Below are positions 25,101 to 37,204 of a stretch of 64,000 bases of DNA, piece after piece. The position numbers and the translations under genes are program-made. This stretch comes from Chromobotia macracanthus. Its lineage: Eukaryota; Chordata; Actinopteri; Cypriniformes; Botiidae. Location of the stretch: assembly GCA_036877525.1 (NCBI GenBank), contig JAZGTH010000107.1:2165501-2229500 (forward strand), given 5' to 3'. The notes beneath the pieces were generated by a model, which did not search any database, had not been told where the DNA came from, and was given only the letters and a program-made list of their open reading frames with translations. The stretch's first letter is position 1. Each line of letters opens with the position of its first letter.

Positions 25101-27629
25101 CTTCCATCTCTTTATCTCTTTCTGTTGTAATCTATGTAATCTTTTCACTCAGCTCTTCTCTCTCTTGTATTTTTTGTGTACAGGCGGATCACCTCATCTC
25201 TCACATCATGGGTTCCACTTTATCTTTTAATTAAGTGTATGCAGTCAGCAGCATGCTTAATGGCCGACTGTGCTGAGAGGTAAGACATTCATTACATCAC
25301 CTTTATCTGTAGGAATGCAATAGCAGGTGTTATCATTCCTGATTTAAGCCAACATGGTTAAGTATAATATGTGGGAAGAGTAACATGAATCCATGTAGTG
25401 GATTGTAGTTGCTGTATGAAATTTTCATCCAAAATCCACTTGGCTGTGTTTCAATTCAATAACGTCTGCAGCAAAATCCTTTCATAGCTTTATTTTGTCA
25501 GATGATGTTGGCACTGTAATCCAATGACGAAATTTCATTTACTGAACTCAAACATGCGATTATGATGCCTTCCATCACAGTCATAATGAGATGCCTCTGC
25601 ATGTAGTGTCCTGACATTTAGGGAGATGTTTACATACTTTTCATCTACAGAGAGAAGCAATTTTCAGACTGGCTAATGCATTTACTGGTTTATGCGGTCA
25701 GTGGTGCACACTGCTTTTAAGTCTCATCTCTCTGCAGCACGACAGCCCCCCCCTCACTGTCGTGTCTCAGGGTCTGACTGACCTATATTTGCCTGCTTGG
25801 AGTATAATCTCTCATCACACTCTCACATCGCTCTACTGCCTGCTGTCTCAATGCTGACAGGCTCAGACTCACTCTCCACACTCTGAACCCAAGAGTCCCT
25901 GCTGCAGATATAGGGCAGCCCCGTTAGTTATTCAGCATTTCAGAGCACTGTGAGTTGAACATGCTGCTGTAGTCTGGGCGGAGGGGCACGCCCACTGCCA
26001 CTGGGGTGATGGATAGCAGGACACTCCCCGCCTCTCCTTTTGGAGAAGCTTACTTTATTCTGCAGGCTTTGCTGCTTTTGGCTCAGGCAGATTAAGAGTT
26101 TTCCTGTCTGCCTGACAATGACGTGAGGGGAAGGGAAGGCAAACGTTCTAGCAGACTTGGGGCTCCACAAGCCTTGACCTTTCACCTCATCTGCTGGAAG
26201 GGTGGAGAGCATTTCCATTGCAAGAGCTCCCCAGTGGTTTCAGGCATGGCTTTTTGTTGAACAGAGAGGATCTGCAGCACTGAAACTGTATAGCCAGCAG
26301 TGCTGTTCCCTAAAACTAAACAAATCAGCATCATTCTTTATTGCAGAATTCTCTTTAGAATACTCTTTAGGCTCTGGTTTGACTGCTATGACTTTGTGGA
26401 TTACTTATGGTTTCATGCATTTTATTAAATAAAGTTGATTCTTATAAGGAAATGAAGTAGATGCTCCCCTCACTGCCTCCCTGGAGATTTCCTGTGCCCA
26501 AGACAGTTTAGCATATGGAACAGAAAACAGAGAATGCTGCTTACTAGTACTGCATTACTGCACTACTGCATACTGAGTTTTACTGCAACATTTAGAACTA
26601 CTTCTTGTTTAAATGTATAGAACCCTAAATGCAAACTCAAATCAATACTTTATGTCCATTACTTACCATTTATTTGGTAGCCATGTAATATTTGGAATAA
26701 TGTCATTATCGCAAAACAGTCGTTATCGCAAAACAGACTGCTTTAGAATCAAATAAGACTGGTGCTGTCTGACTGTGTATTACTCTTTACATATATAATT
26801 TTTGTCTCTGAAGAATGCAGGGTAAAATGTTAGTTTAATTTCCTGTTGTAGTTTAATAACGGCACCATTTCCTCAGGGGTAAGCTCCACCTCATTATTAA
26901 TTTGTGCCAAGGCCATCAAATTCTAGCCCTCTAAACTCATTAATGACTAAACTCATTGCCTTAAATAGTAAATAAAAATCCCAGAACACAGCAACAAAAT
27001 TAAGTCCAAATTTAATTTGCAACTCTACAACCTGCACTAGCTCAATGCCACCAATTTCTCTGTGGTGAATCATTTTGTTATATACATATGAGCCAATAGC
27101 ATTCAATTCCTGACCCATAAAGGCCATTGCTGTACCGTATGTAGGTCAGTGAGTCAGTACAAACACTCCACAGAGAAGCAGCTTCTATCAGTTCAGATCT
27201 GTGGGAAACTGAGTCAGTGCTCAGTCAGATGAGAGGACAGCATTAGATACGTGAGAAAAAAGTGCTCTTAAGCTCCATATTTGGGTCAGTGACCTTCTCG
27301 TGTTTTTGCCTGATTTTCCTTGCTGTGTCACCTTACCAGGGTTAGGAGGAAGTATGGTGGTATACACACCCATGCAGGAAGGCCAAGCATCCTCTTTTCT
27401 TTTGGAAAAGAACACATTCTTTTGGTGTCCAAAAATATGGGCTTTGAACCTGAGGCTGACACGCACCAGAAGAAACCACAGTACAAATACAAAGCCAACG
27501 GTATGTGGATACCAACTTCTTATTAACAGGATTTAATATTTCAGTTTTAACTATTATTAATAGGTGCATAAAATCAAGCTCATAACCATACAATCTCCAA
27601 TATAATTTTTAGTAGCATGAGGTGGAAGA

Positions 27630-27955
27630 AAAAACTTAAACACAATATGGCACGATCATAGGATGCCACAAGTAAAATAGTCTGGTGTGGAAGAACATAA
27701 CTGGCCTGTGAAAAGTCCAGACCCGAACCTCATCCAATACCTCTGGGTAAATTAAAATGCTGAGTTCCAGCTTGACATCACTGATGTTGCAGTATTTGAA
27801 TAGGAACTACACTGAATGGAAAACCTTTCCAAAAGAATGGAAGCTGTTATGACAGCAAAGGAAACCAACTCCCTATTATTGCCCCAAAAAGTTTGTGTAA
27901 TAAGCAAGCACATATGGGTGTGGTGTTCGGGTGTCTACACATTTTTATGTATTGT
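27630..27955 (+). mobile_element. Degenerate Tc1/mariner-type transposon, 3' part
   Basis: Plus-strand sequence preserves the end of a Tc1-type transposase region. TGGTGTGGAAGAAC leads into a frame reading WPVKSPDPN, the worn equivalent of the usual WPAQSPDLNPIEHLW block, soon followed by an in-frame stop. Further on, GGAAGCTGTTATGACAGCAAAGG and the terminal CAAGCACATATGGGTGTG and GTGTCTACACATTTTTATG resemble the right end and outer repeat of fish Tc1-like elements. The 5' part is not recognisable. The copy is non-functional, with stops and indels. Confidence 0.6.
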
Positions 27956-30405
27956 ATGTGTCTGAACAGTGATTTGCTGTCGCAGCAGGATCATGAATTG
28001 CAAGTCTGCAAGTGTGTTTCACTAATGTTTGCCAGAGCTCTGTTGAAATGGAACATTTGGAGAACATAAGGGGTCTTAGATCTCTTGTGCAATGTTTATA
28101 GTAACCCAATCACTGATGCTAGTATAGTGAATGTCAAGAAGCACATGCACAGATAAAAATGGCCACAGCAGTTGGACATGAAAAAACTGTTTTGCTTACG
28201 TTTTTGGCTTGTGAAAAAGTCTCCAGTGTCTGGGAGATAAATGTAATACCGAAATTAGAAATTACTCATCATGGTGAAAACAAAGGAGCATTGTAATGGA
28301 ACGACTCAGTCATCCATGGTCGTTTGACTTGGAGGGAGGGGTTAAATGAGACTGTGTCTGTCAGCAGCTCTGTCTGATTGGCTGGGCTCCAGAGGGGTGT
28401 GCGTGTCAAGGATGCTGGCACTGAAGGAGCCTGCATCTGCTCAGAGGGCTGCCAGGCCGCATACTGACGCAGCACTGCAGCATGTTATCAAAAGGCTGGG
28501 CACTAGACCTTTTCCTCATTTTCTTATATTTCGAATATTACAGTGCTACATAAGTGAGAGAGAGTAGAGAAAACCAGCAAGTTATATAAATAAAAGAATT
28601 CAATGAGCATATCTGTTCCATAAGCAGATCTGGAGACAGTGGTTTCAATGTAACCAAACTTTCGGCCACACAAGAGTTTGTGTGCTGTTGCCATGCTGCA
28701 TGGCTTCAGGCATCTGCAAAGTCAGCCTCACATCACCAGCTACCACCAACTCATTTCCACCCCACTTCGCCCCTTTCAGCAGCACAATCTCAGCACACAA
28801 AAGACTCTGTTTGGATCAGTCAGAACATTACACACAGTAGGAACACAGTCTTTGCTTTGAACTGATGTGCTTACTGTTGATTTTTCTCAGTCTGCTTATT
28901 CAGGCTTGTCTGAGATTTTTGAAATGTAAATGACAGGACATGCATGCTTAATGACCGGACTTTCCATTTAAAGTAATAGTTTGGCATAAGACTTCATTTG
29001 GATGGATGATTTGGCAAAGATGTTGTCATATATGGCTATTACAGATTATCTGCAGCAAATGCTAAACATAATAGTCCTCTTGTGTCATTTTTTTCTCTGA
29101 TCAGCTCTTATTGTGCTACCTCTGCAGACCTTGTGGGTTTATTTTAGCACAGCAGATCGAGCATCGTCTCCATGACAACTGCTCTGGCTTCACACTGTTA
29201 ACAAAGATAGCTTTCACTTAGAAATGCAGACTGATTTCCACCCATTCAGAAGCCAGCAATCAGGGTGTAGCATTTACTGCAAGTGTTATTGGAGGGATTT
29301 AGATAAAAGTCTATGTGATAGACATGGAGTGATTTGAAGTTAATCTCTTTAGGCAAACGTCTCCCTGGACAAACGGCACAACTGCCCAGCATTATAAACA
29401 AGGATCAAAATGGTAGATGGCTCTGCTAAATGGGCTTTTCCTATAACACTTGTATAAAAAAGACAGCAATTTTTAGCTCTTTAACTCCCAGATAACTAAT
29501 GGAGGCTAAATTGCATTTGACTGGAAGCTGACGATTTCACTTCTCTGTCTTGCTCTCTCTCTCTGTTTATGGGTGATTGTTTTACATACAATATCACCAC
29601 AGCATAAATAGAAAACAAATGAAAAGGATGAATTATAGAATAATAAATTGGATGAAACAAAGATGTAACAATACGTCAGTTATCTTTATGAATATTATAT
29701 TGTTGTACACATATACTTCGACAACATATACTCAGAACACAACTTGTTAATATGGTGATCAAAGCTTGGTTGAGATTGGTGTGAGGGTGAGGGCAATTCA
29801 AAAATGAATTTTCTGCAATGGTTGCATACTGTTATTGCAGCATTTCATTTTCAGAGCTAAACTGGAAAAATCTGATCTTTCACAAATGTATTTTATAAAT
29901 CACTCTCACAAATATACATACCTAAATGTACTTTATATTTTCACACTTCATGGTTCAAGTTCTGGTGTTGTATCTAATGTATATTTAGACTAATGCTGAG
30001 TGCCTTCACTAACTTTTATTCCAATAAAACACTCAAAATGACAGAGTGTTCGTGCTGCGTGTTACAGTAAATCTGCTATTTATTTGACTACTTTCCTGAA
30101 CCAATTGGATCAACTGTGCAGGCTGTGAATGGATCTTTGTGTAGAATAAACATTACATTTTGTTTCCTCATCCTCTCACTGGTCAGTGAAGTGGAAACCC
30201 AAAAAGTTCCTAAAAATCGCCAAAGATAGTTTAAATCTGTTTTCCCTCACGGCATGCTCTGCACTGTGATTTGCAGCGAATGCGCGCGGAAAGCTCTCTC
30301 TTACACGATCGGACTCTGGTTTAAAATCTGGTTTAAAATTAATATCACATATTAATACATTTATATAGCGATCTATCATCCAGGTCTTTCTGAGTGTATT
30401 GAAGA

Positions 30406-30445
30406 GAGGCGGGACGGCGCGTGACATCACTCATCTGTATAAAAG
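30406..30445 (+). promoter_or_regulatory. fscn1: fscn1 core promoter: GC box, CRE-like, TATA
   Basis: GAGGCGGGAC (30406-30415), a one-mismatch CRE, TGACATCA (30422-30429), and TATAAAAG (30438-30445) lie in order within 40 bp and about 170 bp upstream of the ATG. The following 5' UTR is GC-rich. Human FSCN1 is known to have a CRE-containing promoter, and the equivalence is inferred. Transcription should begin near 30470. Confidence 0.65.
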
Positions 30446-30614
30446 CCACAGCTGTGTCTGTGCGCTCGCGCTGCGAGGCTGTAGAGAGAGAGTGTGAGGC
30501 GCGCGCACGCTCCTTCAAACAAAGAGACCCATCATCCACATCATCCACACTGCACCAGCAGAAGACATTGCTCTTCAGTTCCTGCAAGGCCAAGCCACCC
30601 TCCGACCGAGCGAC

Positions 30615-33600
30615 ATGACTGCAAACGGGACCAGCGACATGCTCAAAATCCAATTTGGCTTGATCAACTGTGGAAACAAGTATCTCACGGCGGAAACGTT
30701 TGGGTTTAAGATCAACGCATCAGCGACCAGCATGAAGAAGAAGCAGATCTGGACCTTGGAGCAGGATGGTGAAGACTCAAACATGGTGTACCTGAAGAGT
30801 CATTTGGGACGGTACATTGCGGCTGACAAAGACGGGAACGTCACGGGTGACTGCGAGGAACCGACTGAGGATTGCCGGTTTGTAATCACTGCCCACGATG
30901 ATGGGCGCTGGTCACTGCAGTCGGAGCCACACAAGCGCTACCTCGGTGGCACCGAAGACAGAATTACCTGCTTCGCTCAGACCATCTCCATTGCAGAGAA
31001 ATGGAGTGTGCACATTGCCATGCACCCTCAAGTCAACATCTTCAGCGTCACCAGAAAAAGATATGCTCACCTGAGCTCGGAGCACAACGAGATCGCTATT
31101 GACAGGGATGTTCCGTGGGGCGTCGACTCTCTCATCACCCTGGTCTTTCAGGACCAGAGGTACCATATACAGACCTCCGACAACCGCTTCCTGAAGAATG
31201 ATGGAAGTCTGTCCCAAAATGCTGACAAGACCACAGGATACACACTGGAGTTCAGGTCTGGAAAGGTTGCTTTCAGAGACTGCACTGGGAAGTACCTGGC
31301 TCCCTCTGGTCCCAGTGGAACCATGAAGTCCGGCAAGAGCTCGAAGGTTGGAAAGGATGAGCTTTTTGTTTTGGAGCAGAGCCACCCTCAAGTGGTGCTC
31401 ACTGCTGGCAACGAGAGGAATGTGTCCACTAGGCAAGGTAAATGATGCTTAAATAAAAAGTTATATATGTTAGGGCTGGGTTCCTGTTAATCGTACATAC
31501 TTATCTAAAGCTCGTTTATAATTATAGATATCCCTCTCCCATTTCTTGTGGTTTCTGTGTGGATATATGGGCAGAGCCCAGGGGTGGATCAGTTCAAATG
31601 GTGAAAAAAAGAAACGTTTGGTTTGTTCTGATAGAAATCATGTGCTGCTTGGAGATTCCTGCAGTTTAGTCCACAAGCATTTCTCTGAACCATATTTGTG
31701 AATGACTGTTTTGATTATTTCAGCTATATGTGTGTTTGAGATTACGTTTCTGCTGCCTGAAGAGTCCCTATTGGCTTCAGCATACTGACTATTGTCACAT
31801 TAAAATAATTTAACAGAAAATGAAATCAACACTCAAACTTGCAGACCTCTGGCTTGTGTCTGCTGTTGAGAATAACCTTTGTTCTGTAATTTCCATAACA
31901 GCTATATTTTGGTAAGGCCAGTGTACTGTAATTAAGCTAAAAAGCAATCATTACTATAAACACCCTAAGGAACTGACCTGAGACAGCCAGACTGAAATAA
32001 TGGATCAAATTGTCTGGTGCTATACAGACGGGTGAAATATTGTGCTTCTCAGCAGTACTATTGCTGCTGAACATAAAATGGTGTGCTGCTGTTTTAATAA
32101 CCCCTACCTTAATTTAATAACTGAAAATGTTAAATTAAAATCATTACTGGTATAATTAAATGATGATGTCTGGGGTTTTGTTAGCAATTTGATTGGTGCA
32201 GAAACAATGTCCAGTTTAATTTCCGATTTACCAAGATTTTACGATGAAACAGGATAGTGGCAGAGAGTTGGACCAGGGTCAGGACGCACGTGTTATTTGC
32301 AGGTCAAAATGGAGGAGGAGATTTGTCTCTTGTATACTGCCTCTGTTTCTCAGTCAGGCTTTAGTTCTCTTATTTGTAATTTGTGTAAGGCAAAAACAAG
32401 TCTTCTTCATCAATCCTCAAAGAGAAGGATTCATGCCAAATGGTTTACAGCAATCTGTGCTAACTTATTATAGCCGATAAACTAACATCTAGCTCATACA
32501 TGCTTTATCTTACTACACTGAGACCCCTGACAATGGCCTGTAATTCTATTCACTCGGTTTCTTAAATCAAATATTTACCTCCTGGCATACAATTCTGAGA
32601 TGAGTAAAGTTGAGTGATCAACTAAAATCAGTGATTGTGACAAGTTGTTCCTTTGTGCCCCTCCTCAGAAGATTGCAGGGTTTGTGATGGGGGCTGTGAT
32701 TTCAGGCGTGTGCAGAGAGTAAAAGGAGAACAAAGAGTGTAAGCTCGGCCTCAGCTCACCCTGCAGCCCAGCTGCTGAGAGTCTTTAGACAACCTAGCAC
32801 TCAGAACAATGAAGCCTCGCTATGCACCAGTTTTGCCATTTCAGCAAACACAAAAACCACTGCCTAATCAAGACAAATGTGAGTTTCTGGCAAACCTTCC
32901 TCAAATTCATCTGTTTTAAAGGATTAAGAGTTTCCGCTGCATCCAGGCTGGCTCGTTCTTCCTGGCTAGGACATAAGATGTCTGTCATTCCATGTTGCTA
33001 AAATGGTTTCCCAACAGTATCTTGTAGCATATGTTGTTTATTGAAAATCTTTGTCCAGACTGCTGACCAGACTTACAATGGCAGCTGTTTGACCATGATT
33101 GTCTGATGACCTCACTTGAGTATTTGTAAAGAATGTCCATCCCTTTTAATTGTGAAATTAATCAGCCACCATCGATCTATGCAATATTTCCCTGCCAAGG
33201 TTAAAGGATTTTCACTGGGGAAAAGGCAAATTCCTTTGCCTTTGAAGGCACCAGTTGTCGCTGTGGATTGATCAACCATTTGCAGTTAGGCGTCAGGCGA
33301 TGGGGGTTGGGGTGTGTCTGCTGGTGGCTTAGAAGATCCTCCCTAACCATTTAAATGCCATTGAGGATTCATGCCTCCCTAGAGTGACTGAGGGAATTTT
33401 TCCGACATCTTGCTTAACTTTAATGTTGGTCTCCGAATGTCTTAGTCATGGTCTTGTGCAGATCTTCCATCTGCAGACATGTGTTTCTCATCTTGGTCAT
33501 TTATTTTCCCTGCTCATTCAAGCTTGCATATTTCTGGGGAAAATCAATCTGCCTTCTAGAGTCCCAGCCACATTGTGCTAATACTTAGTTACGTGTAGAT

Positions 33601-35566
33601 GTATTAGCAGTTTGGAGAAACTGGAACATGAAAGCAATCATGGTGAATTGCAGATTTAAAATATAGGTGAAGGTTTTTAGAGGTTTCAGTGTAGATGTTA
33701 TTTAAACTGTATGGCTCTAAAATGATCTCATAAATGCTTTTGTAGCTTTAATATGTCCTTCTTAAAAACCTGACATCAAATTACTTTATGATCTCAAAGG
33801 GGGTTTTGACAGAAACACAAGAATTATCTGTGTATGTAAATGCATACAATGGAGTTTCCTGCAGCACATGACTGCTGGTTTGGTTTCTGATACTGCATGT
33901 GTCTTAACTATAAATGTACAAACCGGAAGCATTTACTATTGTTGTCTTGCAGCTTCCCACTAAGCTTCCTGGCATATATGACCGTCCAGAATTCCAAAGG
34001 AGATTAACTCTGTGTGTGTGGAGGCCAGGGTAATTTCCAGGGTAGTTCCAAGTCTGAAAGCAAGACCTTCACTAATCTAAAAGATCACCATCATTCAGCC
34101 ACTGTTAAAAAAGCTCTCTGCTCATTTACCAGGGTTGATCCAGATCAAAGAAATTTGGGAGACTCGTATTAATCCAAATCAGGAATTGGTAATATTGATA
34201 ATAGGCATTACAGTATTTTACTGTTTTGTGTGCAGGCATGGACCTATCTGCCAATCAGGATGAGGAAGGAGACCAGGAAACTTTCCAGATGGAAATCTGC
34301 AAGGACACAAAAAAATGTGCATTCAGAACCTGCACTGGTAAATACTGGACCCTCACAGCTAACAGTGGCCTCCAGTGCACTGCCTCCACCAAGTGAGTAT
34401 GAATCCTTATGCTTAGAGTTTTTTATTAGCATTGTTTTCATACCTCAGATGAACATTTTCTGTGGTCACACCAAGCTCTATATGTTACTAAAATGGTTTG
34501 TTCTTGAAGAAAGGGAAAGTACAGGCTGGGTGTGTCTTTCCTGTGTGATGTTTGAAATGTTGTTGCTTACTAATGGCACTCAAGCCTACAAACTAATAAT
34601 TATTTTTATTTTCCAATTTCTAAACATACATTAAATCTAACAATACAAATGTTGTAGTAGTGCTAGGATGTTCCAGTTAAACCTAAATTTACCAAACACA
34701 CACAAGATCTAAACTGTGTAAAAAGTATGTAAAACGTGAAAATACCTTTCTGTACATTTCATGACAATGGCAAATATCTTTCCCCAGGTCTGCTAACTGC
34801 TACTTTGACATTGAATGGCGTGGGAAAAAGATAACACTTCGTGCCAACAATGGAAAATATGTGGCCGCCAAAAAGAACGGACAGCTGGCTGCTACTATTG
34901 ACTCAGCAGGTAGGGTGTGCGTTATAGTACATTCTGTTTCAAAGTTTCATTGAGAGACTGTTTATGATCTGTTTAAAGGGATTGTCAGTTGGCTATTAGA
35001 ATTGGCCAGTCATGGCTTGAAGGGCATCTAAAATAACCTGGTGGCAATGACTATTTATGCCTGAGTAATGTCTGTATTTGTTTTGCAGGCGAGACTGAGG
35101 AGTTCCTCATGAAACTCATCAACAGGCCTCTCATCGTGCTGAGAGGGGAGCATGGCTTCATTGGCTGCAGGAAGGTGACTGGCACTCTGGATTCCAACCG
35201 CTCTTCATATGATGTCTTCGGGCTGGAGTTCCGAGATGGAGCCTACAGTTTGCAAGGTTTGTTTGGTTTCACTTTTTCAATATAATCTTGTGGTCGTTAC
35301 ATCTCCAAGTTTAAGATGGAGCTTTCAAGATTTCCCTTGACCCCTTCAATCTCTCAACAGACTCCACAGGGAAGTTCTGGATGGTGGGGAGTGAATTCAA
35401 CGTCCTCAGCAGTAGTGACACCCCTGTGGACTTCTTCCTCGAGTTCTGCGACTACAACAAAGTGGCTATCAAGTCAATCGAAGGAAAATATCTAAAGGGG
35501 GATCACGCCGGTGTTCTGAAGGCCAACGCTGATGAGCTGGACAGCTCTACTATGTGGGAGTACTGA
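30615..35566 (+). CDS. fscn1: Fascin actin-bundling protein, 491 aa, five exons
   Basis: Fascin cross-links parallel actin filaments in filopodia and growth cones. Coding exons: 30615-31437, 34236-34392, 34788-34909, 35089-35256 and 35361-35566 (823, 157, 122, 168 and 206 nt). The total is 1476 nt, 491 residues plus stop, against 493 in human FSCN1. All junctions are GT-AG and phase-consistent. Exon 1 starts MTANGTSDMLKIQFGLINCG and encodes about the first two beta-trefoils; the rest encode trefoils 3 and 4, ending in the family's WEY terminus. Ser39, the PKC site that blocks actin binding, is present in NASATSMKKK. The 2.8-kb first intron interrupts the codon for Gly in STRQG. The ATG at 30615 is chosen because it gives the conserved N-terminus. 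Teleosts have fscn1a and fscn1b, and which one this is cannot be resolved. Confidence 0.97.
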
Positions 35567-36331
35567 AGGTGCATAAGTAACCACTGTGGCTTTTTCTTTC
35601 CAGTTTCCTTTACCTTTCTGTTATGGGTTTAACCTATTTTAATAGGTTTTACCTATTCTGTTAGGTTTAACCTCTAGCCTATACTCCATTCTGTCTAAAT
35701 ACATCAACATTTGGGTGCCATGAAATTACTGCTGTGTTGTGCAAATGGCCGATGACGAGTAGCCACATCTGGGACTTCTGGGACTTAACTGGTATCTAAA
35801 TTTGTGTTGTGTTGTAAAAGCAAATCTCACACTATCTCATTCCGTCATGGTATTTGACTGGCAGTCAAATCGGTCTACTGTCTGGTAATGAGCAGGCAAA
35901 CGCCTGTCTGCTAGGCCTCACAGGATTGTTCTTAAAGTAAGAGTTTGATGTACCATGATTACCTTCCCATGTCTTTGCACAGTCCTGTGTGAGCCACACA
36001 CCCTTTATATTTACAGATATATAAAAGAAACCCTTGTGACTGTTAGCTCATGAAATGATGTATTGAATTCCCTTGTATCACTTATTGGCGATCATATGTA
36101 TCTTAATGACAAGAGGATGATGGCAATATAATGAATGAATGTTGATCCTTTTCATACACTTGATAGAGTTATGAAGGAAGCTTTCTGACCTTTCTGACAT
36201 CACTAAACGTGATGAGAGATACAGTGTTGTTGTTTTTTTTTGTATTTGAAGTGTGGCAGTGCTCCGTGTAATACAGTATGTACTGCCTCACTATCTGTGC
36301 CATTAGAATTCAATTTAGTGCTTAAAAAGAC

Positions 36332-36378
36332 AACTGGATGGGTACAGTGTACAGTACAGTATACAGTCCCTCATCTCA
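36332..36378 (+). promoter_or_regulatory. fscn1: Adjacent miR-145 and miR-143 seed matches in fscn1 3' UTR
   Basis: AACTGGA (36332-36338) complements nucleotides 2-8 of miR-145-5p. TCATCTCA (36371-36378) is a full 8-mer site for miR-143-3p. The two microRNAs are made from one vertebrate transcript, and FSCN1 is a reported target of both in human cells. Presence is seen directly; regulation here is inferred. Confidence 0.45.
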
Positions 36379-37178
36379 AAATTAGGGTTACAACTACTGC
36401 AATGGTAAAATGAGGAAAAAGGAATATAAATATTAAAATGGAAATTTGTTTTCTGCAACTTGAAAGTGATATCATTGATACATTGTGTGCTATGTAGCCA
36501 TAGGTGTGATAATATCAAGACGAGGTATGTTGTTGCAGGTTCAACATATTTATAGTAAATTAAACCAATTTTCCTCATGATCCTGACAAATCTCAGAGGA
36601 ACGCTGGGTCTGTTTTGACTTGTTAAATGGTCAAATCTGGAAAAGTTGTTTCACTGGAAATAACACCTAATTCTTGTTTTAATTTGTTTTGATAAGGCAC
36701 AGACATTATCATAATTCACATTAACCCCTCAGTAGTACAGCATTAACACATGGTGTTTTGTCTACGGTGGGTAATATGGTAAATCATTTAACACCTTGAC
36801 AGGAAGCCATGATTTCAGCTCATCAAAATGTGACTGTCAGAAACGGCATCCATAGATTAAACATTTAAAATCTGATTAAACTGGTGCTTTAACAGATTTC
36901 AGGTGTGCAGTAAACTAACAGTGCCACTTTAAACTGTTTGGTATATATGCTGCGGTTTAAATTTATCATTTTGTATGATATAGAAATCATTTAATTCACA
37001 TTCATGATAGTGTTCTCAAAGGACTAAGGAAATGATGATGACTGTGCCTTATTAGACGGCCATTATGGAAAAAACGCATTCCACATCTATACTTTGTAAG
37101 ACCTCAAAAAGGTCTTTTTCATATTGTTTTGATATTATGGTTATTTTTTCTCGTGCCATGGGTACAAAAAAATCCGAA

Positions 37179-37184
37179 AATAAA
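37179..37184 (+). terminator. fscn1: fscn1 polyadenylation signal AATAAA
   Basis: AATAAAG is followed within 40 bp by a T-rich stretch (GTCTTTTATTTTTAG), the expected downstream element. Confidence 0.65.
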
Positions 37185-37204
37185 GTTATACAGTTTGAAT
37201 ATGA

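Larger units (their letters stand above)
13262..30400. other. Intergenic spacer between divergent actb and fscn1
   Basis: About 17 kb with no recognisable coding exon on either strand. It holds microsatellites, homopolymer-rich tracts, a Tc1-type remnant, a perfect 14-bp inverted repeat and isolated promoter-like motifs, each listed separately. Because actb and fscn1 both start at its edges and point outward, shared enhancers are possible but not demonstrated. Confidence 0.6.
35567..37200 (+). other. fscn1: fscn1 3' untranslated region
   Basis: About 1.6 kb lies between the TGA at 35564-35566 and the AATAAA at 37179-37184. It contains a short hairpin-forming stretch (AACCTATT and AATAGGTT at 35631-35648), a T-run near 36230, and two microRNA seed matches described separately. 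No earlier AATAAA was seen in it; an ATTAAA occurs near 36556. Confidence 0.65.

Noticed and set aside
30912..31436. 174-codon open frame on the minus strand of fscn1 exon 1
   Set aside because: It is antisense to well-supported fascin coding sequence and has no recognisable domain; long antisense frames are expected over GC-rich exons.
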